The notes under the pieces were generated by a model. That model did not search any database. It worked only from the letters and a program-made list of their open reading frames with translations, and was not told where the DNA came from. 58,244 nucleotides of DNA from Allomyces macrogynus ATCC 38327 (taxonomy: Eukaryota; Blastocladiomycota; Blastocladiomycetes; Blastocladiales; Blastocladiaceae), in contig GG745394.1 in NCBI GenBank assembly GCA_000151295.1, forward strand, positions 23,925 to 82,168, given 5' to 3'. Made by a program: the position numbers and the translations under genes. Below are positions 34,736 through 47,100 of the stretch, piece by piece (positions within the stretch are counted from its first letter, which is position 1; every line of letters starts with the position of its first letter).

Positions 34736-35062
34736 GACTGCACGAATTGCTTGCTCGACTCCGGCTTGCTCCTCCTCATGTTGCCTCTTTTCGACACGCC
34801 TGCCCACACCAGTTAGCGACCACAACCGCACCAAGCCGCGCCGGCCGCACGATATGCGCTGGTTTGCTCCGGCCGTGGTCCTGCCGACCTTGGTCGCGCG
34901 CTCGGATGCCAGCATCAGAAGACGCTTGATGTCGATGGCCCCAATCAATCACCTTTCAAAAGCCGACCACATTCCATCACACGCCCAGCCGCTGCCGGCT
35001 GCTATTGCAAAAAAATAAATAAATAAATAAATATGAACTGCCTTCTCCACCCGTCCAATCGG
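34736..35062. other. Spacer with (AAAT)n
   Basis: A short (AAAT)5 tract lies at about 35010-35031, just past the SPT4 stop codon. No gene is visible. Confidence 0.5.
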
Positions 35063-35762
35063 TCACAAGTCGCCCGCGGTGCCGTCTCGTGGGCGGTACC
35101 GAATGCCGCGCTGCTCCAAGGTCGCCTCAATATCATCGGGGATGCGCCCCGAGACGCGAATCGCGTAGAGGCCGGGAACGTAGGGGTCTGTGGTAGCGGT
35201 CGTTTTGCAATCGAATGAGAACGGGCGTGGGTCAATCACGCGCAAACGAGAGAGAAATGCGCACCAACACGCTGCCATTTTGCAACCCATGACCGCTCCG
35301 GTTTCAGCATGGCAATGGCTCTAGCAAGTCACGACGAGACCCCGGTCAGAATGAACATGAAGAGGAGGTGGCCAAGCATCCCGTTTAGCAGCAGCAACTC
35401 TACCCTTCAAACGTCGACGAGGTGCACTCGGCGACGCGGCTCGGGTGCCGGCGCAGGTCCAGGATTTCCTCGCAGTTATCGCATCCATCCTGCTTAAACT
35501 GGCTCAATGTCTGCAAAAATGCAATCGGTTGGACAAGCCAGGGTTGGACGGCACCACCCCCACCGCGGCGCAATGGTCAGAAACGGGCTCAACGACATGC
35601 GGAGCGGCTCAGAGATGCTGCTCGAGACTTGAAAACGAGCGAGTGCGAGCGAGTGTTGCTGGAAAGGGCCATCGGGTTGCTCGTTACCTTAATCAACGAG
35701 CATAGCTTGCAGGCACGCAGGTCGCGCTTGTTCTTGGGCAGTTGCGACGTGGACTGCTGCAT
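35063..35762 (-). CDS. SPT4: Transcription elongation factor SPT4
   Basis: Small zinc-binding partner of SPT5; together they form DSIF, which clamps RNA polymerase II during elongation. Four short exons (35762-35688, 35510-35404, 35320-35265, 35187-35063) sum to exactly 121 codons; human SPT4 has 117 residues. Exon 1 has [18 protein letters not shown] with the first zinc pair CxxC. Exon 2 has [12 protein letters not shown] with the second pair, then [12 protein letters not shown]. Exons 3-4 give SWVAKWQRV and [17 protein letters not shown], the SPT5-binding part. The first intron is long for this window (177 nt); the others are 83 and 77 nt. No single exon makes a conspicuous open frame, so an ORF-only scan would miss the gene. 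Confidence 0.95.
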
Positions 35763-36138
35763 GTTGCGGCAAGTTAGCCGGGCACTCGACGCAGAGGATC
35801 TGGACGACGTCGAGGCGCCGCAAGAGAGGACGAACTGAGGAATCAGACACTGCGGGGCAAAAAGACACAGCGCGAGACGAGGAGCACGTGCCAATGTCTC
35901 ACTCGGTCGACACGGCGTGGTGCTTGGTTGCTGCTGAACAGTCGCTTTGTTCACCATCTCCACGCTGCCCGACAGCCGGCCCTGCGACCGACGAACTCGC
36001 GCTGGATTGATGACTGTTGATGCCCGGTGCCCTTGAACGCGGACAACGCTCTACCCCAAGCGTTCAGCTCGCTGCAAACCTCCTCTCTTACCTGAGCGCG
36101 CTCGCCACTGCGTTGCACCTGCTGCGCAAAAAATTCTC
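35763..36138. promoter_or_regulatory. Divergent promoter region, SPT4 / IBTK-like gene
   Basis: This 376-base spacer separates two divergent start codons. No gene or clear regulatory motif is visible; the assignment rests on position. Confidence 0.45.
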
Positions 36139-39100
36139 ATGACGCCAACGACTTCCACGCGCACCAACGGCCACGCACAGCACGACCCGGCTGGGCCATC
36201 AGCTTCTGCACCGACCGCGGCGCCGCCAAGCTCTCATGGTTCGGGCGCATCCACGAATGGCGCCGCTCTTGACACACTCTTCACGTCGCCGCTCTTCGAA
36301 CTTCATGTCCCGTTCAAGGCCCTCGTCGAAGCCGTACTTCGCAACGATGCCGACGCTGTTCATTCCGTACTGCGCCGTCATGCGCCCGATACCACGTCCA
36401 TGGTCGGGGCCAGCAGTCTTGTCGTCGCGTCGGCACGAAAAGGGGGTGGTAGTGGTAGAAAGGGCAAGCAGGCCGGTTCTGGCAGCAGTATCAACGGCAG
36501 CAACTCGCAGCCTCTGTCGGCGACGGGCGCGGTCGCAACGCTCGACCCGAACGTGCGGTTGCGCGGCATCGGCGTCACCGCAGCAGGCACGACCGTGCTT
36601 CACCTCGCGTGCACGCTAAACAAGTTTGCTGCCGCACGCGCGCTCATTGATCACTTGTCCGTTGACGTGAACGCACAGGACGAGGAAAGCGGGTGGACGC
36701 CGCTACACCGGTGGGTGTCTTTTCAGGAGCGCATGTCAGTCTGCCAAATTCAAGTTGCTCTGACTGCGCGTCGTGTCCAACTTGCAGGGCGCTCTACCAC
36801 GGCAACGTCGGCATCGCCATGCTCTTGCTCGGCCGCGACGATATCGACCCGTCGATACCCGACCGAGAAGGGCTCGCGCCGCTTGATCTCTTTGCCAAGA
36901 CGATCCCTGAGCTGCCCCTTGACCCGGTCGCCGACGAGCTCTTGACGTTTGGCAGCAACGTCAATTTTGTCCTGGGCCACAGCAATGGCGACGACCGGTA
37001 TGATGGTTTTCATTTCTCGCCATCGCAAGGTCCTTGTTGCTAACAACGCCGCGGAACTTGTGTGACAGAGAACACCCGCGCCGCGTCTCTTTCCGCGACG
37101 ATGACTCGCCCAATTTCGCATTCACGCCCAAGCACATGTTCCCGCTGATCAAGGACTTTGCCATGGCCAAGATGCACGTACTACTGCTCACGACGCAGGG
37201 CCTCTACACGTGGGGTTATGGCAGCTGCGGCCGGTTCGGTGTCAAGAGCGGCGGCAAAGTCATCTTGACCCCGCGCCGCATCTCCTTCTGGCCGGCCGAA
37301 CGAACGGTGATCGCCGTCGCAGCCGGCCGTGACCATTCGGTCGTGGCGCTCGACGACGGCACCGTCTACATTTGGGGCTCCAACGAGTTTGGCCAATGCG
37401 GTCTGTCCATGGACGACGCCGACATTTTTCAACTGCAGCGACTCGTGCACGACGGTGCCGCGGCCACGCACGCCGGTGGACCCGGCGCGGGCGGGGGCGG
37501 CAGAGGTGGGGGCAAGACACACGGGATGCATTCGAGGAACGGCGAAACCTACCTCGTCGCGCCCCGCCTGTTGCAAGTCGGCGGACTCAAGCGCGAAGTT
37601 GTCACGGGCGTGGCCGCGTCCAAGATTCATACCGTCGCGTACAACCGCACGACGCTCATCACGTTTGGCCTCAACCAAGGGCAGCTCGGTCACTCGCGCG
37701 ACAGTGTCGTCGTACAGCCGCGTAAAGTCGCGTGCTTGCCGTCCGACGATGGGATTGTCACGGTGCAGTGCACAGAACGGTTCACGGCCGTATTGCTCGA
37801 GTCGGGCACCGTCTGGCTGCTGCGCCAGTACTCGGCACGGAAACTCGGGTTCCCTGTGCCGGAACCGGCCGTGCTCTCGAGTCTTGCGCAGGCGGGCGGG
37901 TGGAAAGTGACCCCCGTGACCAAGCCCCCGACGATCCGGCACATTGCGTGTAACGACAGCAAGGGCGTCGCGTATGGTGCGGCGATCAGCGACACGGGTG
38001 ACGTATATACGTGGAACGTGCACGCCACGTCCGGGGCCACGGGTCAGTCGATGCTGACGGCGCCGCGGTGCGTGTGGAAGGCGCATAGCAGGGCCGACGA
38101 GGCGTTTGATGTGGTGGTTGGACTCGATGGGACCTTGCTGCTCGTCACGGAGCGCGGCAGCTTGCACGTTTCGTCGCCGTGTCCCGTCACCGCGGCCGAC
38201 GAGGCCCTGCCGGCGCCGAAATGGTCAACGCTGACGCTGGATCGCGTCCGGCGCGTTTACTGCAACGGCCAGGGCGGGTTTGCCGCGCTCAAGAGCAACC
38301 TCCGGCTCGAGCTGACCCCGTCTTCGTCGTCGGTATCGTCGCGAGCACGACGAGACAGCTCGTTTTCGGCTGATCGCGCGGTGGGTCAGTCCAGTGCCCA
38401 CGATCAAGTTGTGCTCCGTGGTTCCTCTGGCGACGTTCCTGTCGACGCCGGCGACGCGCTCCGTCATCCGTGGTTCCAAGCGAGTCTCGACACGGATTGG
38501 CACAACAATAATGGCGTTCTGTACCTCGATCAGTTTGATGAGCGGCACCTGGCCGCTGTGGCCAACTGGATGCGCGACCGGCAGTCGATTGAGCTGCCGT
38601 TTGCCGACTTGCTGCAGCTGCTCGTGATTGCCGACTACCTCTTACTCGACGACCTCAAGGACGACGTGTCGAAAATCGTGACCAAGTGCCTCAACAACCA
38701 GAACGTGCGCGAGGTGCTGCAATTGGCCGAGATGCACCACGCGCCCGACTTGCTCAAGGCGGCTGCCGACTACTTGCTCGCGAATGCGTCGTACCTGTTG
38801 CGCAAGCACGCCGACGCGGCGATGCACGACTGGGTCGTAGATGTGGAGGCGCTCGTCAAAGGCCAGCAGGAGAAGCAGGCGCCGACGACGCGGCACCACC
38901 CGCTGGCGCTCAAGCGATTGCTCAGCTTCCAGTACTACCTGCCGGTGCCCGACGCGAAGCGGACCACCACCAAAATCGCCGCCGCTGCCAACCACCTCGC
39001 GGCACTCGAGCCGTCGATCGAGTCGGACCAGCCGGTTACGACGATGGTCGACCGCAAGAAGCGCAACCGCAAGGAATCGCTTGCGCTTGCGGGCCTGGCG

Positions 39101-40034
39101 CCTGCTCCAGCACCGGCCGCTGTGCTCGTGTCGGACCTGGCTCCAGCTGCCGGAACCGACGCGATTGCCCCCTCGGCGTCGGTGTCGGCGTCGCCGCCCC
39201 CGCACCAAGACTCAGCCGACCTGGCGATTGTCGTCAAGCCAGCGGTACCGTTCTCGCCCGCTGCACCCGCCGTTCCCCAAACTCTCGCTGGTCGAGATCC
39301 AGAAGCAAGAAGAGGCGAGGAAGCGCGCCGCGGCCCAGCAACGCACCACGTCGGCGGCACTGTCGAGTGCCGCACTGCCTGACGCCCTCGCATCGGTGCC
39401 GCCGATCAAGAAGCAGAGCCAGCGCGAGCGCAAGCGCGCACAAAAGGAGGTCGAGGCGGTATCGGCCCCGGCGTCGTCGTCGTCGGCGACGAGCACGTCG
39501 ACCAGTGCGTGGGGCATATCCGTCGTGGCGCGCCCGGCAACCGCGCCGCGCTCGAATGCGGCCGGGATCGCGCCAGGACCGAGCTCCACCTCACCTCGCA
39601 CGGCGGCACCAAACAACGTTCCCGCAACCCGCGCGGCGACCGTGATTCCGACGCGTGCCGCGGCCTCGACCATGACCAGTCCCAGCGTGTCCGCCTTCCC
39701 CGTACTGACCGCTGAAAGGCCGCGGACCCGCACCACTTCGGCTTCATCAATCCCCGCGACCGACAGCGGCGCGCCGAGCCCGAACCAGCGGTCGTGGTTC
39801 CTCGCCATCCAGAACGAGCAGCTGCAAGCCAAGAACCTGACTTCGCGGCTCAAGAAGAAGCCGCTTGCGCAGATCCAGATCGAGGAAGCGGCCATGGCAC
39901 ACTTGCTCGCGCAGTACCGCGCCACAAGCGATTTTGCGAGCGGCGAGTGGTTTGAGATTCAGACAGGGGCCGCGGCAACAGCGGCACTTGCGGCACCGGC
40001 CGGTGTGGTCGCGGGGCCGTTCGAGTTTTTCTGA
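36139..40034 (+). CDS. IBTK: IBTK-like protein: ankyrin repeats, RCC1 repeats, BTB domain
   Basis: IBTK proteins serve as substrate receptors of Cullin-3 ubiquitin ligases. Exon 1 (36139-36710) has a disordered start and the first ankyrin repeat (TVLHLACTLNKFAAARALID, ESGWTPLHR). Exon 2 (36788-36997) has the next (GNVGIAMLLLGRDDIDPSI), and exon 3 begins at 37069. RCC1 blades follow (TTQGLYTWGYGSCGRFGV, AAGRDHSVVALDDGTVYIWG), then a BTB domain with DALRHPWFQ and LLVIADYLLLDDLKDDVSK, and a BACK-like tail. The C-terminus LAQIQIEEAAMAHLLAQYR is typical of IBTK. Near 39245-39302 the frame changes: either a 58-nt intron (GTACCG..CCAG) or a one-base error in a C run. Introns 1 and 2 are 77 and 71 nt. 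Human IBTK has two BTB domains; only one is clear here. Confidence 0.88.
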
Positions 40035-40576
40035 ATGTTTTGTGGTGGTGTTTTGTGTTTGCGGATGGGCTTGGCTCAACTGTTGCCGAATTGCGCCAGT
40101 AGAGGTCTGGCTAGAGGAATGGAAATCCATGAGTGAACCGGTTCTTTTGTCGTTGCTGCCAACAATTTGCGAGCATGACATGTTCACGCAACTCACAATG
40201 TGTTGAGTGACGCAGTAACGAAACCCGACGATCCGGCTCGCGCTGCTGATTTCGGGCTCAATTTCGTCAGGGCACCGGGCCTGAGTCGGCAAAACTCGTC
40301 GATTCCATCTTCTCTATCTTCTCCACCCGCTGATGAGCTGGGTTCTTGAATCTGTCTCCAGAACTGATCCTGGTTGTGCCGAATGCGAGTGAATACGCGG
40401 CTCACAAAGTGCTTCTGAACGAACTCTTGACGATCAACCAAAAATCCCCATAGGCGTGGATGCATTTTCAATCTAGATTAGACAATAAAGCGAGCCGAAC
40501 ACTCGAACATAATGACGCTCCGCTCGACCCGCAAGCGGTACGCCATGCCCGTGCTCGGCCCTCTGCGACTTCCTCC
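40035..40576. other. Convergent spacer
   Basis: Sequence between the 3' ends of the IBTK-like gene and the seven-helix membrane gene. I see no gene in it. Confidence 0.5.
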
Positions 40577-42237
40577 CTACTCCGGACCGTAACGAATCAC
40601 CGGGTGGTTGAGCGACGGCCCGCGCCTGGGCGGCGGCTGCTCGCTGCTGATCGACGACGCCGGCTGCGGGCCCCACGCGGGCGACTCGCTCCCGGTCATC
40701 TGGTTCGACAACCCATACGTTGCGCGTGCCGGTGGCGGCGACCCAGTCACCACGTTCGGATCAACCTCCGGCGGCTGCGACATCATAAACATCTCCGGTG
40801 GCGGCACGTAATGAACGTTGGGGATCGGCACGGGCGGTGGTGGTGGTGGTGGTGGTGGTGGTGGTGGAGACGGCGTGCCCAACCGACTATACGAATCAAA
40901 GATCTGGTACCGTGCCTCGAGCGGCTCGAGCTCGACACCAGTGAGTTTGGCGGATGGTGGTGCGGGCGCGCCGCCGCCGGTGGCTGCGGGTGCGAGGTAA
41001 ATCGAGTACGCGGCGCCGCCTGGATACGACGCGGTCTGCGACCCGTAGTTGACGGACGGTAGGGTCGGTTTGCTCCATACAGGCTGCGACCGCGACCCCG
41101 TCGCGGATGCAGTCGCATTGTCCTTGGCGCTCGAGGTGAACATGTGCGACCCGTAGTTGCGCGATCCGGCGGAGAGCGACTCGAGCAGGTTCTTGGTCTG
41201 CGAGATGGAGAATTGGAAGAAAACGATCGTGTCAACAACGGGCGTCAATCTGGAGAACGATTTCATGGAGCAATGGTCAGTGGAGTGGCGTGCATCCGCA
41301 AAATGAGAAACATGTGCACACGTCCTTGCTGAGCGAAAATGCCGAAAACGACATGGCCGAAATCGTCGGCGCGACGACCGAGAGAACGTGGCAGGTAATG
41401 TAGAGGCCCGTGAGCAGGACCGGCGCAACGTAGGGCACGGCAATCTTGAGCTTGGCATCCCACGGCAAATGCGCTTCCTCAAGCCGTGCCTCAGCGACGC
41501 TGCGGACCACGACCGTGTAGAAGAGCAAGTCCGTGATGATCGACGCAATGGCGGTCATTGACAGCGTGACGAGCCCAATCACCTTGTCGCGTGCGCGCGC
41601 TGCGACCAAAGACGAGGGGATTTTGGTGCCCCACACATATCCTGCCTCTTCGGCGCGGACGACAGACGTGCTGATGAGGTTGGCCGTCATGACGACGACA
41701 ATGGTTGCCGACGAAGCGAAGTAGATGAGCCGCGTCCGAGAAAGTGGTCATGGCGAGACAATCTTGAGCCGGAAGAATCGGCACAGCAAAATGATGGTGT
41801 AACCTTCATGACAGGGAGCGCCGAGTCAGAGATCTGGTCGCGATCAATCGAATGTTCACATTATAGCTTCGCAGTTACAATGTACCGGTGCGAAGGAGCA
41901 CGTCCGACGTAATGGAGAGATACGAAGGAAATGGCCAAATTGTTTCGCCCGTGAGCCGGGCCAGCGCGTAGGCCATTTCAAAGAGTGGGACTGGGAGCAG
42001 GAGCACGGTGCCAACGAGCGACATGTGCCAAAACCGCGACTTATTCTGGCACCAGGCCGGAACGAGGACTGTTGTCGTTGTCCAGAGCAAGAACAGGAAC
42101 CCGATGCCTTGGAGAACGAGACTGGTCAAGAACAGCTGGTCGCGCAACGTCGCAAAGTTGGCCTTCCACACGACGCCGCCACTGGTGGCGGGGTGGGAGG
42201 CATCGCTGGCCACCGTGACGAGATCGCGGGCGGGCAT
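40577..42237 (-). pseudogene. Seven-helix membrane protein gene with two in-frame TGA codons
   Basis: Exons 42237-41886, 41833-41320 and 41249-40577 join in phase through GT..AG introns (52 and 70 nt) and sum to exactly 513 codons. Two internal TGA codons lie at 41828-41826 and 41750-41748. Hydrophobic segments are: DQLFLTSLVLQGIGFLFLLW; FWHMSLVGTVLLLPVPLFEM; GYTIILLCRFFRLKIV; LIYFASSATIVVVMTANLIS; VIGLVTLSMTAIASIITDLL; VPYVAPVLLTGLYITCHVLS; and a weaker VVDTIVFFQFSISQ. The tail of about 200 residues is Ser/Pro-rich with a run of 13 Pro, then ends RYGPE. Seven helices and a cytosolic tail suggest a receptor-like fold, but I cannot name the family. Because everything but the two TGA codons is intact, it may be a recent pseudogene or carry sequence errors. 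Confidence 0.65.
40836..40867 (-). repeat. (GGT)n microsatellite encoding poly-Pro
   Basis: About ten tandem GGT units (CCA/ACC on the coding strand) in the tail of the seven-helix protein encode an uninterrupted proline run. The tract length is likely to vary between strains. Confidence 0.85.
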
Positions 42238-43315
42238 GGTGCCGTGGAAAAGGGTTGGATTGTCGCCGTGATTTGCCGGTCAATGGAGAGTGCCTTGACC
42301 GCAACGGCGGAGACAGGCGCGGTTGATCGGGGAGGCACTCTGCAGCGGCGGGACGGACCGCGCAGGAGAAGATTGAGGGTGCGCTGCAGTCGCCAGGAGA
42401 GGCGAATGGGTAGAATGACGGGTGGAGGGTGGAGAGCAAGCATGGCGACAAGATCTCTCGGCAGCTGCCAGTTGGGACCGTGTTTCCGACTCGTCGGCCC
42501 ATAGCAGCCGGAGAAGAAGGGCACCATGGGTATTCGGCAGCAAAAAGACCTCACCGGATAAGGGATCTCCACACGTTCCGGCTCATGATCCTTTCCGGTT
42601 TTGCAACGGATCCGAGAGGTGTTTGCACGCACTAGCCCATCGGTTGTCGCTGGCGAAACGCTCTGCAACATGAAACACGCCTCTTGTGCGCGCATGCTCC
42701 CCCGTTGGCCGGGCCGATGGCGGTCGCCATCATTTCGTCATCAATATTCCTGTCGTGGGCAAAACGAGGAGCGCAGGAGGATGTTTGCGCGCAATGAGCG
42801 TTTTCCATCCTTGGTTTTGCTGTCTGCAGATTGCTTGGCCGCCAGCAGCGTGCGCGTGCACAGGCAGGCCGGTTGGCCGAGTGGAACGGGTGGAAAAGAG
42901 GGGAAAGGCCGCGCTTGCTGCTGGCGGCCGGGCTGGACATGTGAAGTGCAGAGATGCGCGGTCCTGCGCGGTCCCGCGGTCAACCAAGCAAGGGGTGGGG
43001 TGGGTGTGAGTCATTCGAGGCTTGGCGGCGCAGTGAGCAGCGTCAGATTAGGCGCGAGAGCTCGAGCGATGGCAGGCACAGCTACCGCACCCACCGCGCT
43101 TCACCGCATCTCACCGCACGAGTGCGTACAGTACTAATAGTTATTATCAGCACTCGACTTGCTCGCCCCGTGTTGGGCGTGTCCGAAGCCTCCCACGCCT
43201 GGTCCTGCCCACACGTGGAGTTGGGCAGGGACCACTTTCAATATTAGCACCGGCGCAAAAGTGGTTGTTCGGGCAGCGGCATGCCGAACTGAAGAGCTGG
43301 TCGTGTGTGCGATGG
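42238..43315. other. Spacer between divergent genes
   Basis: Upstream of both the seven-helix gene (-) and the large plus-strand gene. The right end merges into the segment shared with the inverted copy at 34 kb. I see no further gene. Confidence 0.45.
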
Positions 43316-44182
43316 TCCGCCTTTTGAGAGTGTGACGTGGTCGCGACATGCCGCTTGCAGCTGCTCTGCGATCACAGCTTTCCTGATCCTGACCAGCGGC
43401 AACATCAACCAACCGCGGCAACGACCGAGATTATGACAATTTCATTACGAACCGAGTTGCAGCAACCAATTTCCGTCTTCAAGGCGTGCGGCGACCCGGC
43501 CCGAGTCGCTATCGCCAAGCTGCCTCGTCAAGACCCAACCACAGCCCAAGTACTTGCCCGACAACGCCCAGAAACGATTTGCGACGCTCACGAGCCAGCC
43601 CAGGTAGCTTCAGGTTATTACTCCGCTCCGATCGCGCCGCATCCTGACCTCCATGTTCTCATCGCCAGCACCACTTTCCTCGGCAGCGTTGGGCTCAAGA
43701 AGGTGCCATGGCCAACTCGTCCCAATCATGGCCCATCGAGTCGCCGCCGCGACCGCGCAAGCGTATCCAGTCCACGCTGCATTGGGCGCTTGACCCGCTC
43801 GACTATGACGGACCCAGCCATTCTCGTGCGTGTCCACCCCCGCCCCCACTTTCTACGCAAGATTTCCCTTGCACGTCGCCGAAATTCACGTTGCTTCGCG
43901 ATACTCTGTAATACAGATCTAGTGGCCGCACCGAAGCCCGGGAAACCAGCCGCGAGCCGTGACCGGCCGCTGCCGCTGGCTCGCGTCAAAGTGCGCAAGA
44001 CGGCGCAACTGACGTTGCCCGCCGACGAAATCGCGTCGGGGATCCCGCCGCCGCTCGCCATTCCTAAACCAACGATTCGGCCGGGACCCGACGTCTCGCA
44101 GCGCACCGGGTTTGTCCCGCGCGGCAAGACGGCCGGCAGACGCCCCGGCGCGCGCAACAACGACGACGATGACCGCATGCGC
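43316..44182 (+). repeat. Intact-side copy of the inverted segmental duplication
   Basis: This segment (promoter-proximal sequence, exon 1, intron, start of exon 2 of the large gene) is matched in reverse orientation by 33930-34735. Similarity extends at least from the shared GAGAGTGTGACGTGGTCG upstream of the gene to GATGACCG(C/T)ATGCGC in exon 2. About 8.6 kb lies between the two copies. Confidence 0.85.
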
Positions 44183-47100
44183 GGGCCGGCCAATCCGAAA
44201 CCCAAGCCGTACGACGTGGCTGAGGTGCAGACGTTCATGAAGAAGCGGCGTCTCCAGGCCAAGCAGTTCAACGTTCACGATACGATCAAGGACCTTGACA
44301 AGCCGCTGCACCGGGTGCCGTCGCCGCCGCCCACGGCACCGCCGACCGCCAACCGCACGGAGATTCTCCAGTATATTTTGAAGCGGCGCGAGCGCGAGCG
44401 CCGTGAACGCGAACGCGCGCAGCAGCTACACGACGAGGCCGAGCGCAAGCGCACCGAGCAGATGCAGGCACTCGAGGAGTTTCGTCGGCGGCAGCGGGTC
44501 TTGGAAGCTGAGCAGCAACCTGATGCGGCTTCAGCAGTGGTGGCGATGCGGCCGACTCGGCACCCGGTCCAAGTGCGGCGACCCCGGTACCCGTCCCCAC
44601 CACGGCGGACGGAGCTGTGCTGATTCAAGGGCCCATGTCGTTGCAGACCAAGCCTTCTCCACCCATTATTGGTTCAGTGCCTGTTCTCGCTGCCGTTCCC
44701 AGTGCCATCGTTGGGCCAAGCGCGTTTGCCGCACCCACCGCCGATTCCAGGCCGCCGAATGGGCCCGTGTTTGCCGATCCAGTGCAACCGGCCGCCGCTC
44801 ATTTCATTCATCAACCTATCCACGCGAAACTCGTTCCGGCACCACGCGTCAACCGACCGGCCCCTCCGCTCGCGCCGCCGTCGACCCGCTTCGTCCCAAA
44901 TCTCGGCGTCATTGCCGAGCACCAAGAGCATGACATGGTCGCCGACGTGCCGTCACGACGAAGGCGGGCAGTCGTCTCGACGTCACCGCTCGAGGACCTG
45001 GAGCGGGACCTGCAGGCGATCTTGGAAGAGGACATGGTCGTGCACTGCGAAACGCTGCAGAGCGACTCGACGCTTCGCGTTCTCGCAACCAGCTCGCCCG
45101 AGGCGTCGAGCCTGTCGTTTGGGCTGCCGCCGTCGCATCCGTCGGCTCCCGCCGTCGTGTCGGACCCGAGCTCGTCGTCGCTGCACATCGAGCCGGCGCA
45201 GACTTCTGGGACCGACGAGGACTTGACCGACTCTCGCGAGTCGCTGGAATCAACGCCGCGTGCGAGTACAATCGGCTCGGTGCAAGACACGCCAGTCGGT
45301 GCAGGACCCTCGTACCTTGCCGAACCGCATTTTGAACATCAGCAAGCGGCATTGCCTCCATCAACTCAGCACGTGCAGGAAAGACCATCGGCTGCATTCT
45401 CGTCTCGGCCCACCTCGACCCGTCCTCTCCAATTGTACCACCCGCTGACCGTGTTCGAGCGCACGTCGCGTCGCGCGGAGTCCTCTGCCCACGCCGATCC
45501 ACGAACCGCGGATAATGCCGGTGACGATACCTCCATGTTCTGTTCGCGCTCTCCGTCACCTCGTCCTTTCGCGCGACCAAACACTGTCAAGCACTCGATG
45601 GTCGTGCTCGACGACACGGCATTTCTTGGCGGTGCTGCCGGCGCGTTACCGCCACGTGGTCTGTCCCCGATTGCACACCACCAGTCGCCGCGACGCGCAC
45701 CCGAGCGCGTTCACGGAGAGCGTGACACTAGCTTCATGCCCGACCTCAGCCACCGCGTTATCCAAGACTATTCGGAAGAGGAGCTCATGGCCGTCGATCG
45801 GTCGTCATCAGTCACGCCACGGCCATTGGAGCATCTCTCGGGGTCGTTTGGCGAGCCGCCGCGTTCATCCGGGGACCACGATTCAATCTCGACGAGCGCG
45901 CTCGTTTCCGGTTCGGGCTCGTTTGTCTTGCCTCAGCCTGCTCGCGCAACCGTCTTGCCGCCCTGCGACGTGTCTGTCGGAACCGCGGCCGGGTCGCTGT
46001 CGGAGTGCGCACCGTCGCAGACGCACCCTGTCTGCGCACTGGGCACGCTGGCGAATGGGATGCATCTATCGCTCCATTACGCCGAGTCGTTGCATCTGGC
46101 CGACGCGTTGCTCGAGTCGATTGAGCAGTTTCGTCATGTTGCCAAGTTGGATGGGAACGGTCCGCGTTCGGTTCCGACGCATTCGGCTGCATCTGGTCAC
46201 GCCGCGTCGCCGGCTGCCGGCAATCGTTTGCAGAGCTCGACGTTACCGCCCACGACCATGAATCCATCCGCGCCGTTGAGCGAAGATTCTCGCACGCATT
46301 CCGGTCGGCCCTCGACGCCATCGTGGACCTCGATTGAGCGTCCTTCTACTGCGGCATTGGGACCGAACAGTCCTCGCGTAACCCAACCACCACCGCCGGT
46401 TGCGCTGGCGCTCAGTTACTCGGAAGACTCAGCGTATTTCGCGGCCATGGTTGTCGCGGCCACGTCGCCCATTCTCGGCCGGACGGCACCTGTCTTGCCG
46501 CCGTTCTCGGACTCGCTCCTCGACGCATTCGCGCCCGGCGCGGCCGCAAACCAGTCAAGCAGCAACCCCAGCAGCACGCCCCGCTCTCGTCGCGACCAGC
46601 AACACGGCTTTGCCGCTCGTCCTGCCTGCGGCCACGTGCCTCGAAGCGGCCAACCAAACGGACCCGCACCCCGCGCCACGCCGCGACATGTGCGTTCAGA
46701 CGGATCCGGTACCGCCTGTCTCTGCTGCAGCACCTGCTTCGCCGACACCGTCGGTCGTTTCATCAGCTGCCTCGCCCGCGCTCGCACCAGCACCCGTGAA
46801 CGCCAACCCGACTTACTCGCTCAAGGAGCTTCTCGCTACGCAGTTCCAGGCTAATCAAGACCTGATCAAGGAACTCGTCAATGGGCAGCTCGCGCAGCGG
46901 ATCCGCGAGCTCGAGGCCAAGGTCGACGCCTTGCAACACGCCGCGGTAGCGGCGGTTATGCATTCATCGCCACGACCGGCCGTGTCGCCGCACATAGATT
47001 GGGTCCTGGCGTTGTCGGCGAGACCGCTTGTGCCGCTTCCGTTTTCGGCCCTTGGTGCTGCGGCGTCCAACTCTGTGGGTCCGGTTCGCGACAATGCACG

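Noticed and set aside
40577..41548. Long open frame through the Pro-rich tail as a separate intact protein
   Set aside because: Its N-terminal part before 41249 is intron and 3'-exon sequence of the membrane gene read out of frame; the tail belongs to exon 3 of that gene.
41748..41828. Reassignment of TGA or selenocysteine in the seven-helix gene
   Set aside because: TGA ends several other genes in the window, and no selenoprotein family or SECIS-like element is evident.
46400..46560. Separate gene starting at 46400 for the 1717-codon frame
   Set aside because: The first 50 codons are an Arg-rich out-of-frame reading of the preceding coding sequence; real coding continues across the frame change near 46555.
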